DNA of 64,000 bases, taken from assembly GCA_945873095.1 (NCBI GenBank), contig CAMCBU010000004.1, forward strand, positions 62,001-126,000. Reading direction: 5' to 3'. Below the pieces are notes generated by a model, which saw only the letters and a list, made by a program, of their open reading frames with translations, did not search any database and was not told the DNA's origin. Within the stretch, counting starts at the first letter, position 1; each line of letters starts with the position of its first letter. Positions 1 through 9,569 of the stretch are shown piece after piece. The stretch is from Klebsiella pneumoniae. Lineage in GTDB: Bacteria; Pseudomonadota; Gammaproteobacteria; Steroidobacterales; Steroidobacteraceae. A program made the position numbers and the translations under genes.

Positions 1-707
1 GGATCCTTGGCGGCATCGATGCCCACCCGCAGCGTCGCAAGCAGTGGCTCTCGCGCACCGATTTGACCGGGCGACTGTCGCGGCAGCCCCTTCAAAACGA
101 TCACCATCGGAATCAGACAAATTGCCGCCACACTCCAATAGGCGGCTTGACCGGCTGCGATCGGATCCATTCCTTGACCGAGATAGATTTTCGGTAGTTG
201 CGCCGCAAGGCCCACGAGCGAAGCCACTCCGAGTCCATTGAGGAAGAAACAAATCCCGACCAACTTGCCGCGCGAGGTTTCCTGCGGATAGTCGGCGATC
301 ACGGTCGACAACATCGCAGCGATCAAAGACGCCCCGCAGGCGGTGAGGAAGATCATCGCGTACAGCGTCCAGTTGAACTCGGCGAACGGGAACAAGAAAT
401 AACCCACCGCCAAGATCGCAAACCCCATGCCGTAGATGATCCGTCGGCCGAGACGATCGGACATCGCACCGACGAGGCCCGACAGCAAGAGTGCAGGAAT
501 TTCGCTGATGACATCCATCGTGCCGCTGACCCGACCTTGGATGTCGTCGGGAATCCCGAGCATCGAATTGAACAAGTAGGGACGAAGGTTACCGACGAGC
601 GTCAGCAAGCCGATCGAGAAGAACGCCGTGCCCAACAAGGCGTAAAAGTTCGACCGCTGGATACCCGGCGCAAGATCCCAAATGCCGACTCGGATTCCGT
701 TGCTCAT
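1..707 (-). CDS. MFS transporter (partial, C-terminus cut by left window edge)
   Basis: Reverse frame from the CAT at 705-707 is open to the edge: MSNGIRVGIWDLAPGIQRSNFYALLGTAFFSIGLLTLVGNLRPYLFNSMLGIP...GAMSDRLGRRIIYGMGFAILAVGYF, with the MFS loop motif GxxSDRxGRR. Absent from the ORF track because it is truncated. Confidence 0.85.
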   Translation of the reverse strand, partial: MSNGIRVGIWDLAPGIQRSNFYALLGTAFFSIGLLTLVGNLRPYLFNSMLGIPDDIQGRVSGTMDVISEIPALLLSGLVGAMSDRLGRRIIYGMGFAILAVGYFLFPFAEFNWTLYAMIFLTACGASLIAAMLSTVIADYPQETSRGKLVGICFFLNGLGVASLVGLAAQLPKIYLGQGMDPIAAGQAAYWSVAAICLIPMVIVLKGLPRQSPGQIGAREPLLATLRVGIDAAKD

Positions 708-916
708 AGCTTCGATCCTACCGATGACCGCGACTCGAGGCCCACGCACACCGCACCCAACGACCGTTATCCGCGCTCTGCAACATCCTTGTGTCGCTTC
801 TGGCCCCGCAACGTCATCGCATTGACTTTATCCCCGGCTGCTCCAAACATACTTGTAGATCAATAATTGAGCATTCTGCGAAACCTAGACGGAATGCCGC
901 TTCTCCCGGAGGCCCG

Positions 917-2437
917 ATGACACTGCTGCAATCTGCCCGATCGGCCGTCTTCACCCATCTGTTCGACGTCGACGGCAACAGCGCCACGGCGCGCCAGTTC
1001 GACAAAGTCGTGACGTGGTTGATCATCGCAAATCTGGTTGCGCTGGCACTGGAACACCTCCCGACGGTGTATGTCACACACGAGGCCGCGTTCGGTACTT
1101 TTGACCGACTCTCGATCTATTTCTTCACCGCCGAATACTTGCTGCGGCTCTTTGCCGCGCCGGCGGATCCGGCCTTCAAAGGGCGGCGGTTTGCCACCTT
1201 ACGGTTCTCGGTAACCCCGTTCGCCTTGATCGATCTGCTCGTGATCGCACCCTACTGGCTACATCTGCTCGGAGTTTTGAACCTCGATCTGCGGATGCTG
1301 CGCGCGCTGCGCTTGCTGCGGCTGCTGAAATTGATGCGCGATTTCGTCCCGGCGGTGAAAGATTTTCGGCGCATGAACGAAGGCCGAACCTTCCGACAAA
1401 AGATCGACGCTTTGATGAATGAAACGCCGACGTCAGGTCGTTTGCATCACCAGCTTGATCTGATCTTCATCTTTTTCATCATCACTAGCGTCATCGCCGT
1501 ATTTTTGGAGACGATTTCATCGATCTACGAACCGCTGCGAGCGGAGTTCTATTGGTTCGATTTGATCGCGATCGCCGTCTTCACCATCGAATTCGTGTTG
1601 CGTATTTACGCAGCTCCGGAACAGTTTCACGGTAAATCAGCGATCGGATCTCGATTCGCATTCCTCAAAAAACCCACCAGCCTCATCGATCTGATCGCGA
1701 TCGCGCCGTTCTATTTACAGTTTTTGATCGCTGTCGACTTGCGCTTCGTTCGAGTTCTGCGGGTGTTGCGAGTCTTAAAGCTCACTCGATACAACTCGGC
1801 GCTCAAAACCTTCGGCATGGTGCTCAATCGGGAGAAGCGCGCTTTCGCTGCGGCTATGTTCATCACCATGCTCATCACGATTCTCTCGGGCGCCATCGTC
1901 TACGAGTTCGAGCATCTTGCTCAACCTGAGAAATTTGACACCATGCCGCGGGCGATGTACTGGGCGGTGATCACCCTAGCCAGCGTCGGTTACGGCGACA
2001 TCTCACCGATCACGCCCATCGGTCAAGCGTTCACGATGTTTCTCGCGCTCCTCGGGATCGGCATCGTGGCGCTGCCCGCGGGCATACTTGGCTCGGCGTT
2101 TTCAGATCAATTGCATCAGCAACGCGAAGAAATGCTCAAGGCGGTCGAGGATGCGTTCGCCGACGGTGTCCTGACCGAGGATGAAGCTAAACAGCTCGAG
2201 GAGGAGCGAATTCGTCTGCACTTGACGGAGGAGCAATTCGAACGCCTCAAGCAGCGCACCATGTTGAAGCACGCACACCAGATTAACGCCGCTCAGTCGA
2301 TGGTCGAGATCAGTGACAAACTAAACGATCTGCGAAAAGCGCTCGATTCGTTACCGAGCGGACTCGCGATCGAGGAAATCCGTAAGCTGCCGTTGTCCGA
2401 ACAAGAGCGGGCGGCACTGATCGTCTTGCTCAAGTAA
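917..2437 (+). CDS. Voltage-gated K+ channel with two voltage-sensor domains and one pore
   Basis: ORF 791-2437; ATG at 917 has GGAGG just upstream. Two S1-S4 units with Arg-rich S4s (LRMLRALRLLRLLKLMR and LRFVRVLRVLRVLKLTR); a single pore with the filter TLASVGYGD. Confidence 0.9.
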   Translation: MTLLQSARSAVFTHLFDVDGNSATARQFDKVVTWLIIANLVALALEHLPTVYVTHEAAFGTFDRLSIYFFTAEYLLRLFAAPADPAFKGRRFATLRFSVTPFALIDLLVIAPYWLHLLGVLNLDLRMLRALRLLRLLKLMRDFVPAVKDFRRMNEGRTFRQKIDALMNETPTSGRLHHQLDLIFIFFIITSVIAVFLETISSIYEPLRAEFYWFDLIAIAVFTIEFVLRIYAAPEQFHGKSAIGSRFAFLKKPTSLIDLIAIAPFYLQFLIAVDLRFVRVLRVLRVLKLTRYNSALKTFGMVLNREKRAFAAAMFITMLITILSGAIVYEFEHLAQPEKFDTMPRAMYWAVITLASVGYGDISPITPIGQAFTMFLALLGIGIVALPAGILGSAFSDQLHQQREEMLKAVEDAFADGVLTEDEAKQLEEERIRLHLTEEQFERLKQRTMLKHAHQINAAQSMVEISDKLNDLRKALDSLPSGLAIEEIRKLPLSEQERAALIVLLK

Positions 2438-2444
2438 GGGGCGC

Positions 2445-3677
2445 TCAACGATCGCTAGGGAGGCCTCGATCCGGGCTCACCCAGGTCGCAGGTTTGCCCC
2501 GTCGGCGCATCAATACGAGCGGGTACGCGACGATGGTCGTGGCGAACTGCAACAGCCAGAACGCCAGCGGGTACCAGATCGACCAGACCAGATCTCGGAT
2601 CACTCGCTCATCGTAACGTCGGTCGATGATCGCACCGGCCGTGAACTGCACGACGCAGCAAGCACCCAGAATCAGGCCGGTCGCCGCCAAAGAAAAGGGC
2701 TGGTCTGCCATCACGAGCCGCCAAACGATGGCCGCGAGGAAAGACGCCGCAAGCAAATAACACCAAGCGACGCTCGCTAGCATCTCGAGCATCAGCGGTC
2801 GCATGCCGTGCGAGCGACGACTCCACAACACATCGATATTACGGAGCATCACCTGCGCACCGCCCATGGCCCAGCGCAATCTCTGCCGCCAAAGGCCATG
2901 CAAGGTTTCAGGCGTGAGTATCCACACCAGCGCATGCGGCTCGAACGTGGCACGCCACCCCGCTCGCTGCAGCTTCCAGGTCATGTCGATATCTTCGGTC
3001 AGTGCGTCTAGCGTCCAGTAGTCCACTTGTCGCACCGCCGCTTTTCGAAAGGCGGCTATCACGCCCGAAACCGTGAACAAGCGCTTGAGAATGAGTTGCG
3101 CCCGCTTGATGATGCCAATCATCGCGGAGAACTCGCCGACTTGCATGCGGCCAAGCAGCGTCGAGCGATTGGCAATGCGCGGATTGCCCGTCAGCGCACC
3201 GAGTTGATCGTCGCCAGCGAATGCGGCGGCGATCCATGTCGGCGCAAACGGATCGATACACGCGTCCCCATCGATACAAACGAGAATTTCGTGGCTCGCT
3301 TCGAGCGCGCCTGCCTTCAGCGCCGCTGCCTTGCCTTGGTTGAAGGGCTGACGAACCACCTTCAAACGCCAAGCACTCTCAGCCAACGAATCCAAAATCA
3401 CCGCCGTTCCGTCCGTGCTGCCATCATCGACGGCAATGACTTCAAAGTCGGGGTGACGAACGGCGAGCGCATGCTTGATCGTTTCGACGACATGCGCCGC
3501 TTCGTTGAAGCACGGAATGATGATCGACACCGGCGGCAAGTGGGTGGCATCCGGTGGGGCATCGTGCCTCGGCGTGTGCCGCTCGTACCGGAACCACGTG
3601 TAGAGCGCGCCCGTCGTCCACAGCAGTGACATGACGAGCGGAAAAAAGAACAGGTAGTCGCCGATCAGTGCATCCAT
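2445..3677 (-). CDS. pgaC: Poly-beta-1,6-N-acetylglucosamine synthase, GT2 family (PgaC-like)
   Basis: GT2 motifs PPVSIIIPCFNEAAHVVETI, VIAVDDGSTDGT, CIDGDACIDP and QRLRWAMGG; adjacent to pgaB. Confidence 0.85.
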   Translation of the reverse strand: MDALIGDYLFFFPLVMSLLWTTGALYTWFRYERHTPRHDAPPDATHLPPVSIIIPCFNEAAHVVETIKHALAVRHPDFEVIAVDDGSTDGTAVILDSLAESAWRLKVVRQPFNQGKAAALKAGALEASHEILVCIDGDACIDPFAPTWIAAAFAGDDQLGALTGNPRIANRSTLLGRMQVGEFSAMIGIIKRAQLILKRLFTVSGVIAAFRKAAVRQVDYWTLDALTEDIDMTWKLQRAGWRATFEPHALVWILTPETLHGLWRQRLRWAMGGAQVMLRNIDVLWSRRSHGMRPLMLEMLASVAWCYLLAASFLAAIVWRLVMADQPFSLAATGLILGACCVVQFTAGAIIDRRYDERVIRDLVWSIWYPLAFWLLQFATTIVAYPLVLMRRRGKPATWVSPDRGLPSDR

Positions 3678-3680
3678 GAG

Positions 3681-5657
3681 TTAGTTCATGGGAGGGTCGT
3701 TCGGCTGTCGCGAAAAGATCTGTCGCATCTTGGCGGGCTCGGGATGCGAGTCGAACAGCATGTCGGGGTAGTACGCGATATGAATCACGCCCGCGTCATA
3801 GAGCAGGCCGATCGTCGCAACGATATCGTCGGTCGGAATCGCCCGCTGATCGTGACGCCAATCGACGGTCTGCAGTTCGAAGACGATCCGATTGCGTGCC
3901 TGCGGAAAGCGCTCGATCCCTGCCAGAATTTGACGCTGGAACGCGATCGGGTCGGGCGCTTGCTCCATGTAGGGCATCGCCATGATTGCGGTGAAGTCGT
4001 AATGTGCGAGCGAGTTCTCGAGTGCTTGCGCATACCACACTTCCGCTCGCGGATTGATCGCGACCTGCGCATACAGATTCCGCGCGGTGATCAAAGTAGG
4101 TTTGTAACGGCGAACCGCCGCGGAAATCTCGGTCGCAAACTGATCCAGTGCATTGATCTTCAAAATAGTCCAACGGCCGAGGGCGTCGTCGTTCGCACGA
4201 ATGTCGGCAATCGAGGCCGGCAAGCCCCAGGAGCGATACGTCGCGAGCGCATCGGGATGGGCATCCTCGAAATCCGACAGCGTGATGTCATCATGGTAGA
4301 TCACGCCCTCGAACGAAGTCGTCCGGGCGAGATCGTCGAAAATCTCGGTGATGACCTTGCGTGCGGGTTTCGAAAACGGCGAGAGACGCCGGTAACCCAT
4401 GTTGAGCGCGTTGGAGGACTTACCCGGCAGCGTGATGACTTTGTCACCCGCAACCGGATGGTCTGCCGGCAACTCCCAAGCCAACAACGGCATCCACGCG
4501 TAAACGCGTCGGGCCGGAGTGCGCGTGCGGATTTCCCATGCGACATAACTGAACAAGTCCGCTCTGACCGGCACGTGTCGATTCGGAAAATACACGGCAT
4601 CAGCAGAGCCGTTGGCATCGGGGTCGGCGAAGGCCTGTAGATAGACGGCGTTGACCCCGAGCCAAGTCAATCGATCAACCAAGTGATTGATGTTGCGGCG
4701 CTGCTGTTCTGGATCCGGATCGTAGATGTAATCGAGATCGATATGCGCGATCTTCTGCGGGCGATCGTTTTCCGTAAAACCGTGACTGCGGATGTTGATC
4801 GCATAGCGCAGATCGCCGATGTTCATCTTTGATTCGATCAGAATACGTCGTAGGCGTGACAGCGGTACGCCCGCGTGATTGTCGCCATCGTCCAACGTCA
4901 GTCCGATCGTCATGCCGTACTTGGCTGCAGCAGACTCGACCATCTCGTTGTACTTGCCGTAAGGCCACGTCACGATCCGCGGCGCCGTGCCGATACGCTT
5001 GCGGATGAGATCCCGACTCGAGCGCAGGTCTGCCTCGACGCGCTTGAGATATTGGGTTTCGGCTTCGTAACCACGCACCGGGTCGAATCGACGCGCCGTT
5101 GCTGCCGGCTGGGCGCTGCCCTGGGGGTTCGCTTTCAAACCGTAGTGCAGATCGTGGGTGTGGCTCGCAATCTCGACAAGCCCGGTGGATTGCATCTCGC
5201 GCAGCGCGTCCCACGACAAAAATCGCTCGCGCGGTACCGGCTTACCATCGTAGTCAACCTGCCCGGTGCTCTCCTGCCAGCTCGTCACGACCGAGATGAC
5301 TGACGGGATCTTCAGCATCTTCAGCAAAGGCCAGGCGTGCTGATAAACCGAGGTGTAAGCATCATCAAAGGTCAGCAGTACCGCCTTGGGCGGTAGCGGC
5401 GCGCCACCGCTTCTCGCGCTCAACACCTGATCGACGGAGACGAACACGAAACCGTTGTTGCGCAACCAATCGACATGGCGCACGAACATCGTCGGACTGA
5501 CCGCATAGCCCGGAATCAGCGACCGAGTGGGCTCCTCGATCTCGTGGTAACTGATCACCGTCAATCGATCGAAATGGGTGGCGTGGCTGACCAACGGGGC
5601 CAACGCCAACCACACCCATGACAACCAGACGCGCGAGATGCGATGCACGGCGCGCAT
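3681..5657 (-). CDS. pgaB: Poly-beta-1,6-N-acetylglucosamine N-deacetylase (PgaB-like)
   Basis: Signal peptide; polysaccharide deacetylase motifs VISYHEI, LLTFDDAYTSVYQHAWPLL and EIASHTHDLHYGL; C-terminal glycoside-hydrolase-like domain. Confidence 0.87.
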   Translation of the reverse strand: MRAVHRISRVWLSWVWLALAPLVSHATHFDRLTVISYHEIEEPTRSLIPGYAVSPTMFVRHVDWLRNNGFVFVSVDQVLSARSGGAPLPPKAVLLTFDDAYTSVYQHAWPLLKMLKIPSVISVVTSWQESTGQVDYDGKPVPRERFLSWDALREMQSTGLVEIASHTHDLHYGLKANPQGSAQPAATARRFDPVRGYEAETQYLKRVEADLRSSRDLIRKRIGTAPRIVTWPYGKYNEMVESAAAKYGMTIGLTLDDGDNHAGVPLSRLRRILIESKMNIGDLRYAINIRSHGFTENDRPQKIAHIDLDYIYDPDPEQQRRNINHLVDRLTWLGVNAVYLQAFADPDANGSADAVYFPNRHVPVRADLFSYVAWEIRTRTPARRVYAWMPLLAWELPADHPVAGDKVITLPGKSSNALNMGYRRLSPFSKPARKVITEIFDDLARTTSFEGVIYHDDITLSDFEDAHPDALATYRSWGLPASIADIRANDDALGRWTILKINALDQFATEISAAVRRYKPTLITARNLYAQVAINPRAEVWYAQALENSLAHYDFTAIMAMPYMEQAPDPIAFQRQILAGIERFPQARNRIVFELQTVDWRHDQRAIPTDDIVATIGLLYDAGVIHIAYYPDMLFDSHPEPAKMRQIFSRQPNDPPMN

Positions 5658-5681
5658 TCTAGAGGATATCGAGGGCGGCTA

Positions 5682-6701
5682 TCAGTTGTCCGTCGAGTCC
5701 GGACCGCGCGCCCGGTTCCAGGCGATGGAAACCAGGATCGACACGGCGAGGATGGCGCCGATGATGGCGAGCGACCAAGTGATCGGAAACTTGCCGCCAA
5801 AGGCATGATTCAACCAGACCATCTTCAGACCGACGAAAACCAAGATCACCCCGAGCCCGTATTTCAAGAAAAGGAACGCCTTGACCATGCTTTGCAGCAC
5901 GAAAAAGAGCGACCGCAACCCGATGATGGCAAAGATGTTGGAGGTGAAGACGATGAAGGGCTCGTTGGTGAGTGCGAATATCGCCGGTACCGAATCGATC
6001 GCGAAGATGATGTCGCTGAACTCGATGAAGGCGAGCGCCACGAAGAGCGGGGTCACCCAAGTCTTTCCGTCGATCTCAACCCAAAACTTGTCGCCGTGGA
6101 AGGCGGGCGTGACCGGGAACAGCTTCTTGACGCCGAGGATGATGGGGTTACGCGACGGATCGAGCGGCTTTTCCGGCAGAAACAGAATCTTGAAACCGGT
6201 GAGAATCAAAAACACACCGAAGATCACTACGATCCACTCGTACTGCATCAGGATCGAGCCGAGCGAGATGAACAAGGCGCGGAAGAGGATCGCGCCCATG
6301 ATCCCGTAGAACAGGACCTTTTGCTGGTACTGCACGGGCACCGCGAAGTACGAGAACACGGCGACGAAGACGAACACGTTGTCGATCGCCAGCGCGTATT
6401 CGACCACATAGCCTGCGAGGAACTCCAAAGAGGTATCCCGCGCGAGCTGAGCATGGTCCATACCGGCAAGCACGGGGCGAGTCGGCAAGTCGTAAAGCAA
6501 GAACTGATAGAGGCCGTAGTTGAAGGCCAACGCCAACGCGATGAAGATGACGCTACGAATCGCAGCGGACTTCAGACTCGGGATCGTACCCGGCTTACTG
6601 AACACCCCAAGGTCAAAGGCCAGAACGGCCAAGAGCGCGAGGATGAACCCGACGTAGGCCCACCAATAATCGGCAAAAGGGATCAGCAGCAAGTCTTCCA
6701 T
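5682..6701 (-). CDS. TerC/Alx family integral membrane protein
   Basis: LLAVLAFDLGVFSK, YALAIDNVFVFVAVFSYFAVP, FSDIIFAIDSVPAIFALTNEPFIVFTSNIFAIIGLRSLFF. Confidence 0.92.
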   Translation of the reverse strand: MEDLLLIPFADYWWAYVGFILALLAVLAFDLGVFSKPGTIPSLKSAAIRSVIFIALALAFNYGLYQFLLYDLPTRPVLAGMDHAQLARDTSLEFLAGYVVEYALAIDNVFVFVAVFSYFAVPVQYQQKVLFYGIMGAILFRALFISLGSILMQYEWIVVIFGVFLILTGFKILFLPEKPLDPSRNPIILGVKKLFPVTPAFHGDKFWVEIDGKTWVTPLFVALAFIEFSDIIFAIDSVPAIFALTNEPFIVFTSNIFAIIGLRSLFFVLQSMVKAFLFLKYGLGVILVFVGLKMVWLNHAFGGKFPITWSLAIIGAILAVSILVSIAWNRARGPDSTDN

Positions 6702-6749
6702 GACCGGCCTATCGAGCGAACTTGAGATCGCAACAGTTTACTGGTTCGA

Positions 6750-7190
6750 CTACGGTCTGACCAGAACGACGCGGGGGCCATCCGGCCCGGGCTGCGCCAG
6801 ATAGGGCACCGTCGCCTCGATCGGGGCGACACCCGGAGTACCAAGGTTGATGCGAACCTCGGCTTGGCACGACAGGGCGTCGGTCGTCGAATCCTTGAAG
6901 CGATCCGTCACCGAGCTGAAGGTGACTTCGACATGGTCTTCGTAGAACTCGCGACACGCGTCTCGACAAGCCTGCCCGGGCTTACCACTCGAAACGTCGC
7001 ACGCCGACTCGACCGACGGGGATTCCGGCCAGCGTCCACCGAGACATTGCGACGAAAACTCCGCTACCGCACGTTCCTTCAGAATGTCGGCGACGCGAGC
7101 GCTGACCGACGAATCGGCGCAACTCAAGCGGGGCTCCGAACAGCCGGCCGACAAAACGGCCATCAGCGCGATCAACACGACGAGCTTCAT
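6750..7190 (-). CDS. Putative lipoprotein
   Basis: MKLVVLIALMAVLSAGCSEP lipobox; ATG at 7188-7190 chosen inside ORF 6750-7298. Confidence 0.65.
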   Translation of the reverse strand: MKLVVLIALMAVLSAGCSEPRLSCADSSVSARVADILKERAVAEFSSQCLGGRWPESPSVESACDVSSGKPGQACRDACREFYEDHVEVTFSSVTDRFKDSTTDALSCQAEVRINLGTPGVAPIEATVPYLAQPGPDGPRVVLVRP

Positions 7191-7357
7191 GCCATGCACC
7201 ATAAACCGACGCACCATCCGGTGGACCACTGGATCGCCAGATCGACGAGTGCGCCGAGCAGCATCACGGGTACTCCCAGATAAAGGAACAAGTACCATAG
7301 TCCCCAGGCGGTGATCCGCGGCTTGCCGACGTCGATCCCCTTTACCGGCTTGGACAT
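7187..7357 (-). CDS. Small hydrophobic membrane protein (56 aa)
   Basis: Reverse translation MSKPVKGIDVGKPRITAWGLWYLFLYLGVPVMLLGALVDLAIQWSTGWCVGLWCMA*; the stop overlaps the lipoprotein start (ATGA). Below the ORF-track length cutoff. Confidence 0.5.
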   Translation of the reverse strand: MSKPVKGIDVGKPRITAWGLWYLFLYLGVPVMLLGALVDLAIQWSTGWCVGLWCMA

Positions 7358-8309
7358 GGCACTACCTTACAACATCAACGTCGTCATCGACGAGCCCGAC
7401 CAAGATCGATGGAACGAATTCCACCACGCAGGTCACGGCGCTTGGGAACAGGCTTGGGCGTACGGGGAAGCGATGCGCTCGCTCGGGTCCGTCGTTCGTC
7501 GAGTGCGTGTGACGAGTGACGATGAAACCGTCGCGATCGCGCAGATTCTGGAGCGCGGACTGTTCGGCTATCTTGGCTTCGCGTCCTGTTCTCGTGGGCC
7601 GATCTGGGGCGTCCGCGCGCGAGGCGATGTCGCGCTGCGAAAAGATGCTCTGGGCGCTATTCGCCAAGCGTTGCGCAATCGCCTGCTGCACGTCACGGCC
7701 TTCACGCCCGAATTCGACGATCGCGCCAGTCGCGCAGGCGAAGAATACGTCGGCTTCCGCCAGATCATGACCGGCCTCTCCACCGTGGTGTTGGACCTCA
7801 CACGCCCACTTACCGAGATCCGTGCTGCGATGGAGACTCGTTGGCGCAATCGCTTGAGTTACGCCGAGCGTCACTGGCGCGGCGATCTCAATGTGGGTAG
7901 CAGCCTATCGGGCTTGCGTACGTTGCTCCGACTGGAGGAGCAGCAGCGCCGCGCCCGTAAATTCAACGGTCTGCCGGTCGCCTTGGTCGAGCGCTATGTC
8001 GAGGCCTCCGGCGCAACTCGCCCCTCGTTCATCATAGCCAGAGCCAATCAAAGAAATGAGCTGCAGGCAGCGATGCTCTTCGTACTGCATGCCGATCGCG
8101 CCACTTATCACATCGGGTGGGCCAACGACGCTGCACGAAAAGTCAATTTGCACAATTTGCTGCTGTGGCGCTCGCTGCCCGCACTGTGCGAGCGCGGCGT
8201 CATCGAGCTCGACCTCGGCGTCATCAACACGCGTAGCCTGCCTGGCATCTCCCGATTCAAACTCGGTGCCGGTGGCCGAGCGATCACTTTGCCCGGCACT
8301 TATCTTTGA
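7356..8309 (+). CDS. FemAB/GNAT-like acyltransferase family protein
   Basis: RWNEFHHAGHGAWEQAWAYGEAMRSLG... RNRLSYAERHW... HIGWANDAARKVNLHNLLLWRSLPALCERGVIELDLGVI, FemAB-like. Start at 7311 (GTG) or 7356 (ATG) is uncertain. Confidence 0.7.
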   Translation: MALPYNINVVIDEPDQDRWNEFHHAGHGAWEQAWAYGEAMRSLGSVVRRVRVTSDDETVAIAQILERGLFGYLGFASCSRGPIWGVRARGDVALRKDALGAIRQALRNRLLHVTAFTPEFDDRASRAGEEYVGFRQIMTGLSTVVLDLTRPLTEIRAAMETRWRNRLSYAERHWRGDLNVGSSLSGLRTLLRLEEQQRRARKFNGLPVALVERYVEASGATRPSFIIARANQRNELQAAMLFVLHADRATYHIGWANDAARKVNLHNLLLWRSLPALCERGVIELDLGVINTRSLPGISRFKLGAGGRAITLPGTYL

Positions 8310-9004
8310 GTTGTGACGGCCTGTGGCGACATCGTCGCCGCCTCGATCCAGTGCAACTTGTCTTCAAGAATCCACCAAGGAAAGTAAGCCCGCGGATGCT
8401 GAGCGGGAAACAACCGCCCGGTCCCGTGATCCCGCCACTCGCCGCCCAAGCCCAAGCGCTGTAGATCGCCTGCATGCATTCTTCGTTGCAACGTGAGCGG
8501 CGCCAACGCCGCGAATTCGTGGCGCGACACATCACCGGTATAGCAATCGTGGAAGCTCGCCCAATGATGCCGCTCCAGCAGGCGAGGTAACGCCGTCAAG
8601 ATCGTCGCATGATCCTCGCGCTCGACCGCCAGCTGCCCCAACACATTGCAGAACAAAACCGCTGCATCAGGCCATGCCGCCAAACGCGGTGCAAGCTCGG
8701 TGACGAGATCACCGCGTAGCCAGGTGAGTTCTCTGCAGCGAGGGTGATTCAGAGCGAAGAGCCAACGCGCCAGCGGATCCAAATCGAGGGCGCAGATTTC
8801 GCGAAAGCCCGCCAGCCAAGCGCTCGGCAGCGTCCAACCCGCGCTCGGCCCGACCAGAATCAGTCGCTCACCGGGCGGTGACCACTCGGTCAGCCACGAC
8901 TCGATCGCAAGACGAAACGGACGATAGCGCCGCGCCGCGCGCCATGCCCGCCAATGCCAAGCCAACCCACCGCTCGGTCGCCACAATCGGAAATCGGGCC
9001 TCAT
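8300..9004 (-). CDS. Class I SAM-dependent methyltransferase-like protein
   Basis: LILVGPSAGWTLPSAWLAGFREICALDLDPLARWLF resembles a Rossmann motif I/II region; ORF 8300-9013. Confidence 0.5.
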   Translation of the reverse strand: MRPDFRLWRPSGGLAWHWRAWRAARRYRPFRLAIESWLTEWSPPGERLILVGPSAGWTLPSAWLAGFREICALDLDPLARWLFALNHPRCRELTWLRGDLVTELAPRLAAWPDAAVLFCNVLGQLAVEREDHATILTALPRLLERHHWASFHDCYTGDVSRHEFAALAPLTLQRRMHAGDLQRLGLGGEWRDHGTGRLFPAQHPRAYFPWWILEDKLHWIEAATMSPQAVTTQR

Positions 9005-9011
9005 AACCACC

Positions 9012-9563
9012 ATGCTAGTATCGCTCGCCGTGAATACTTCGGCACAACGCTACGCGCGAGCAGCCCTGCTGGCCTGCCTGATCGGCCTGCCGGCTTGTTC
9101 TGTTCTGTCAGGTTCGAGCAAACCCGGTGATCGGCTCGAAACGCCGGCCGAGCCAGCGCCGCCCGCTGCAGTTCTCGAGCCGACCGAGGCGCCACCCAAA
9201 GATGCCGCTCCGGCGCAGACCGGCAGCGCAGTATCGGCATCAGCATCAGCATCGGCTACGGCACCGCCAGCGCCGGCGTTCACGCCCGTAGCGCGCGTGC
9301 AGCGTATCGCGCCGTTCCGACACGTCTCTGAATTCATGTCGGCCGCCGAGTGGCAGCGCCTCAAGGCCGATACGGTCGGACTGAAAATCTGCGCTCCGAC
9401 ACCGGCGGACGGAAAAACCGTGGAATTGGCCGACCCTTCCCCGCTCTCGATGCTCAACGAGGCGGCCATCGCGTGGGGAAAAGCGAGCAGCTGGGAAGTC
9501 GTCAACGCCGAGGGCGCGACCTTTCCGATTTGCACTTTCGTGGTCGCGCGCTTCGGGCGCTGA
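9012..9563 (+). CDS. Hypothetical exported/lipoprotein with Ala/Pro/Ser-rich linker
   Basis: ARAALLACLIGLPACSVLSGSS lipobox-like; low-complexity VSASASASATAPPAPA. Confidence 0.6.
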   Translation: MLVSLAVNTSAQRYARAALLACLIGLPACSVLSGSSKPGDRLETPAEPAPPAAVLEPTEAPPKDAAPAQTGSAVSASASASATAPPAPAFTPVARVQRIAPFRHVSEFMSAAEWQRLKADTVGLKICAPTPADGKTVELADPSPLSMLNEAAIAWGKASSWEVVNAEGATFPICTFVVARFGR

Positions 9564-9569
9564 AACGGC

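Noticed and set aside
198-866. 222-aa plus-strand ORF
   Set aside because: Antisense to the MFS transporter, which has clear family motifs; biased composition typical of a GC-rich shadow ORF.
5643-6725. 360-aa plus-strand ORF
   Set aside because: Antisense to TerC; Asp/Glu/Arg/His-rich shadow frame without recognisable motifs.
9240-9270. gcatcagcatcagcatcgg microrepeat
   Set aside because: Short low-complexity Ser/Ala linker in a lipoprotein; not evidence of a functional repeat element.
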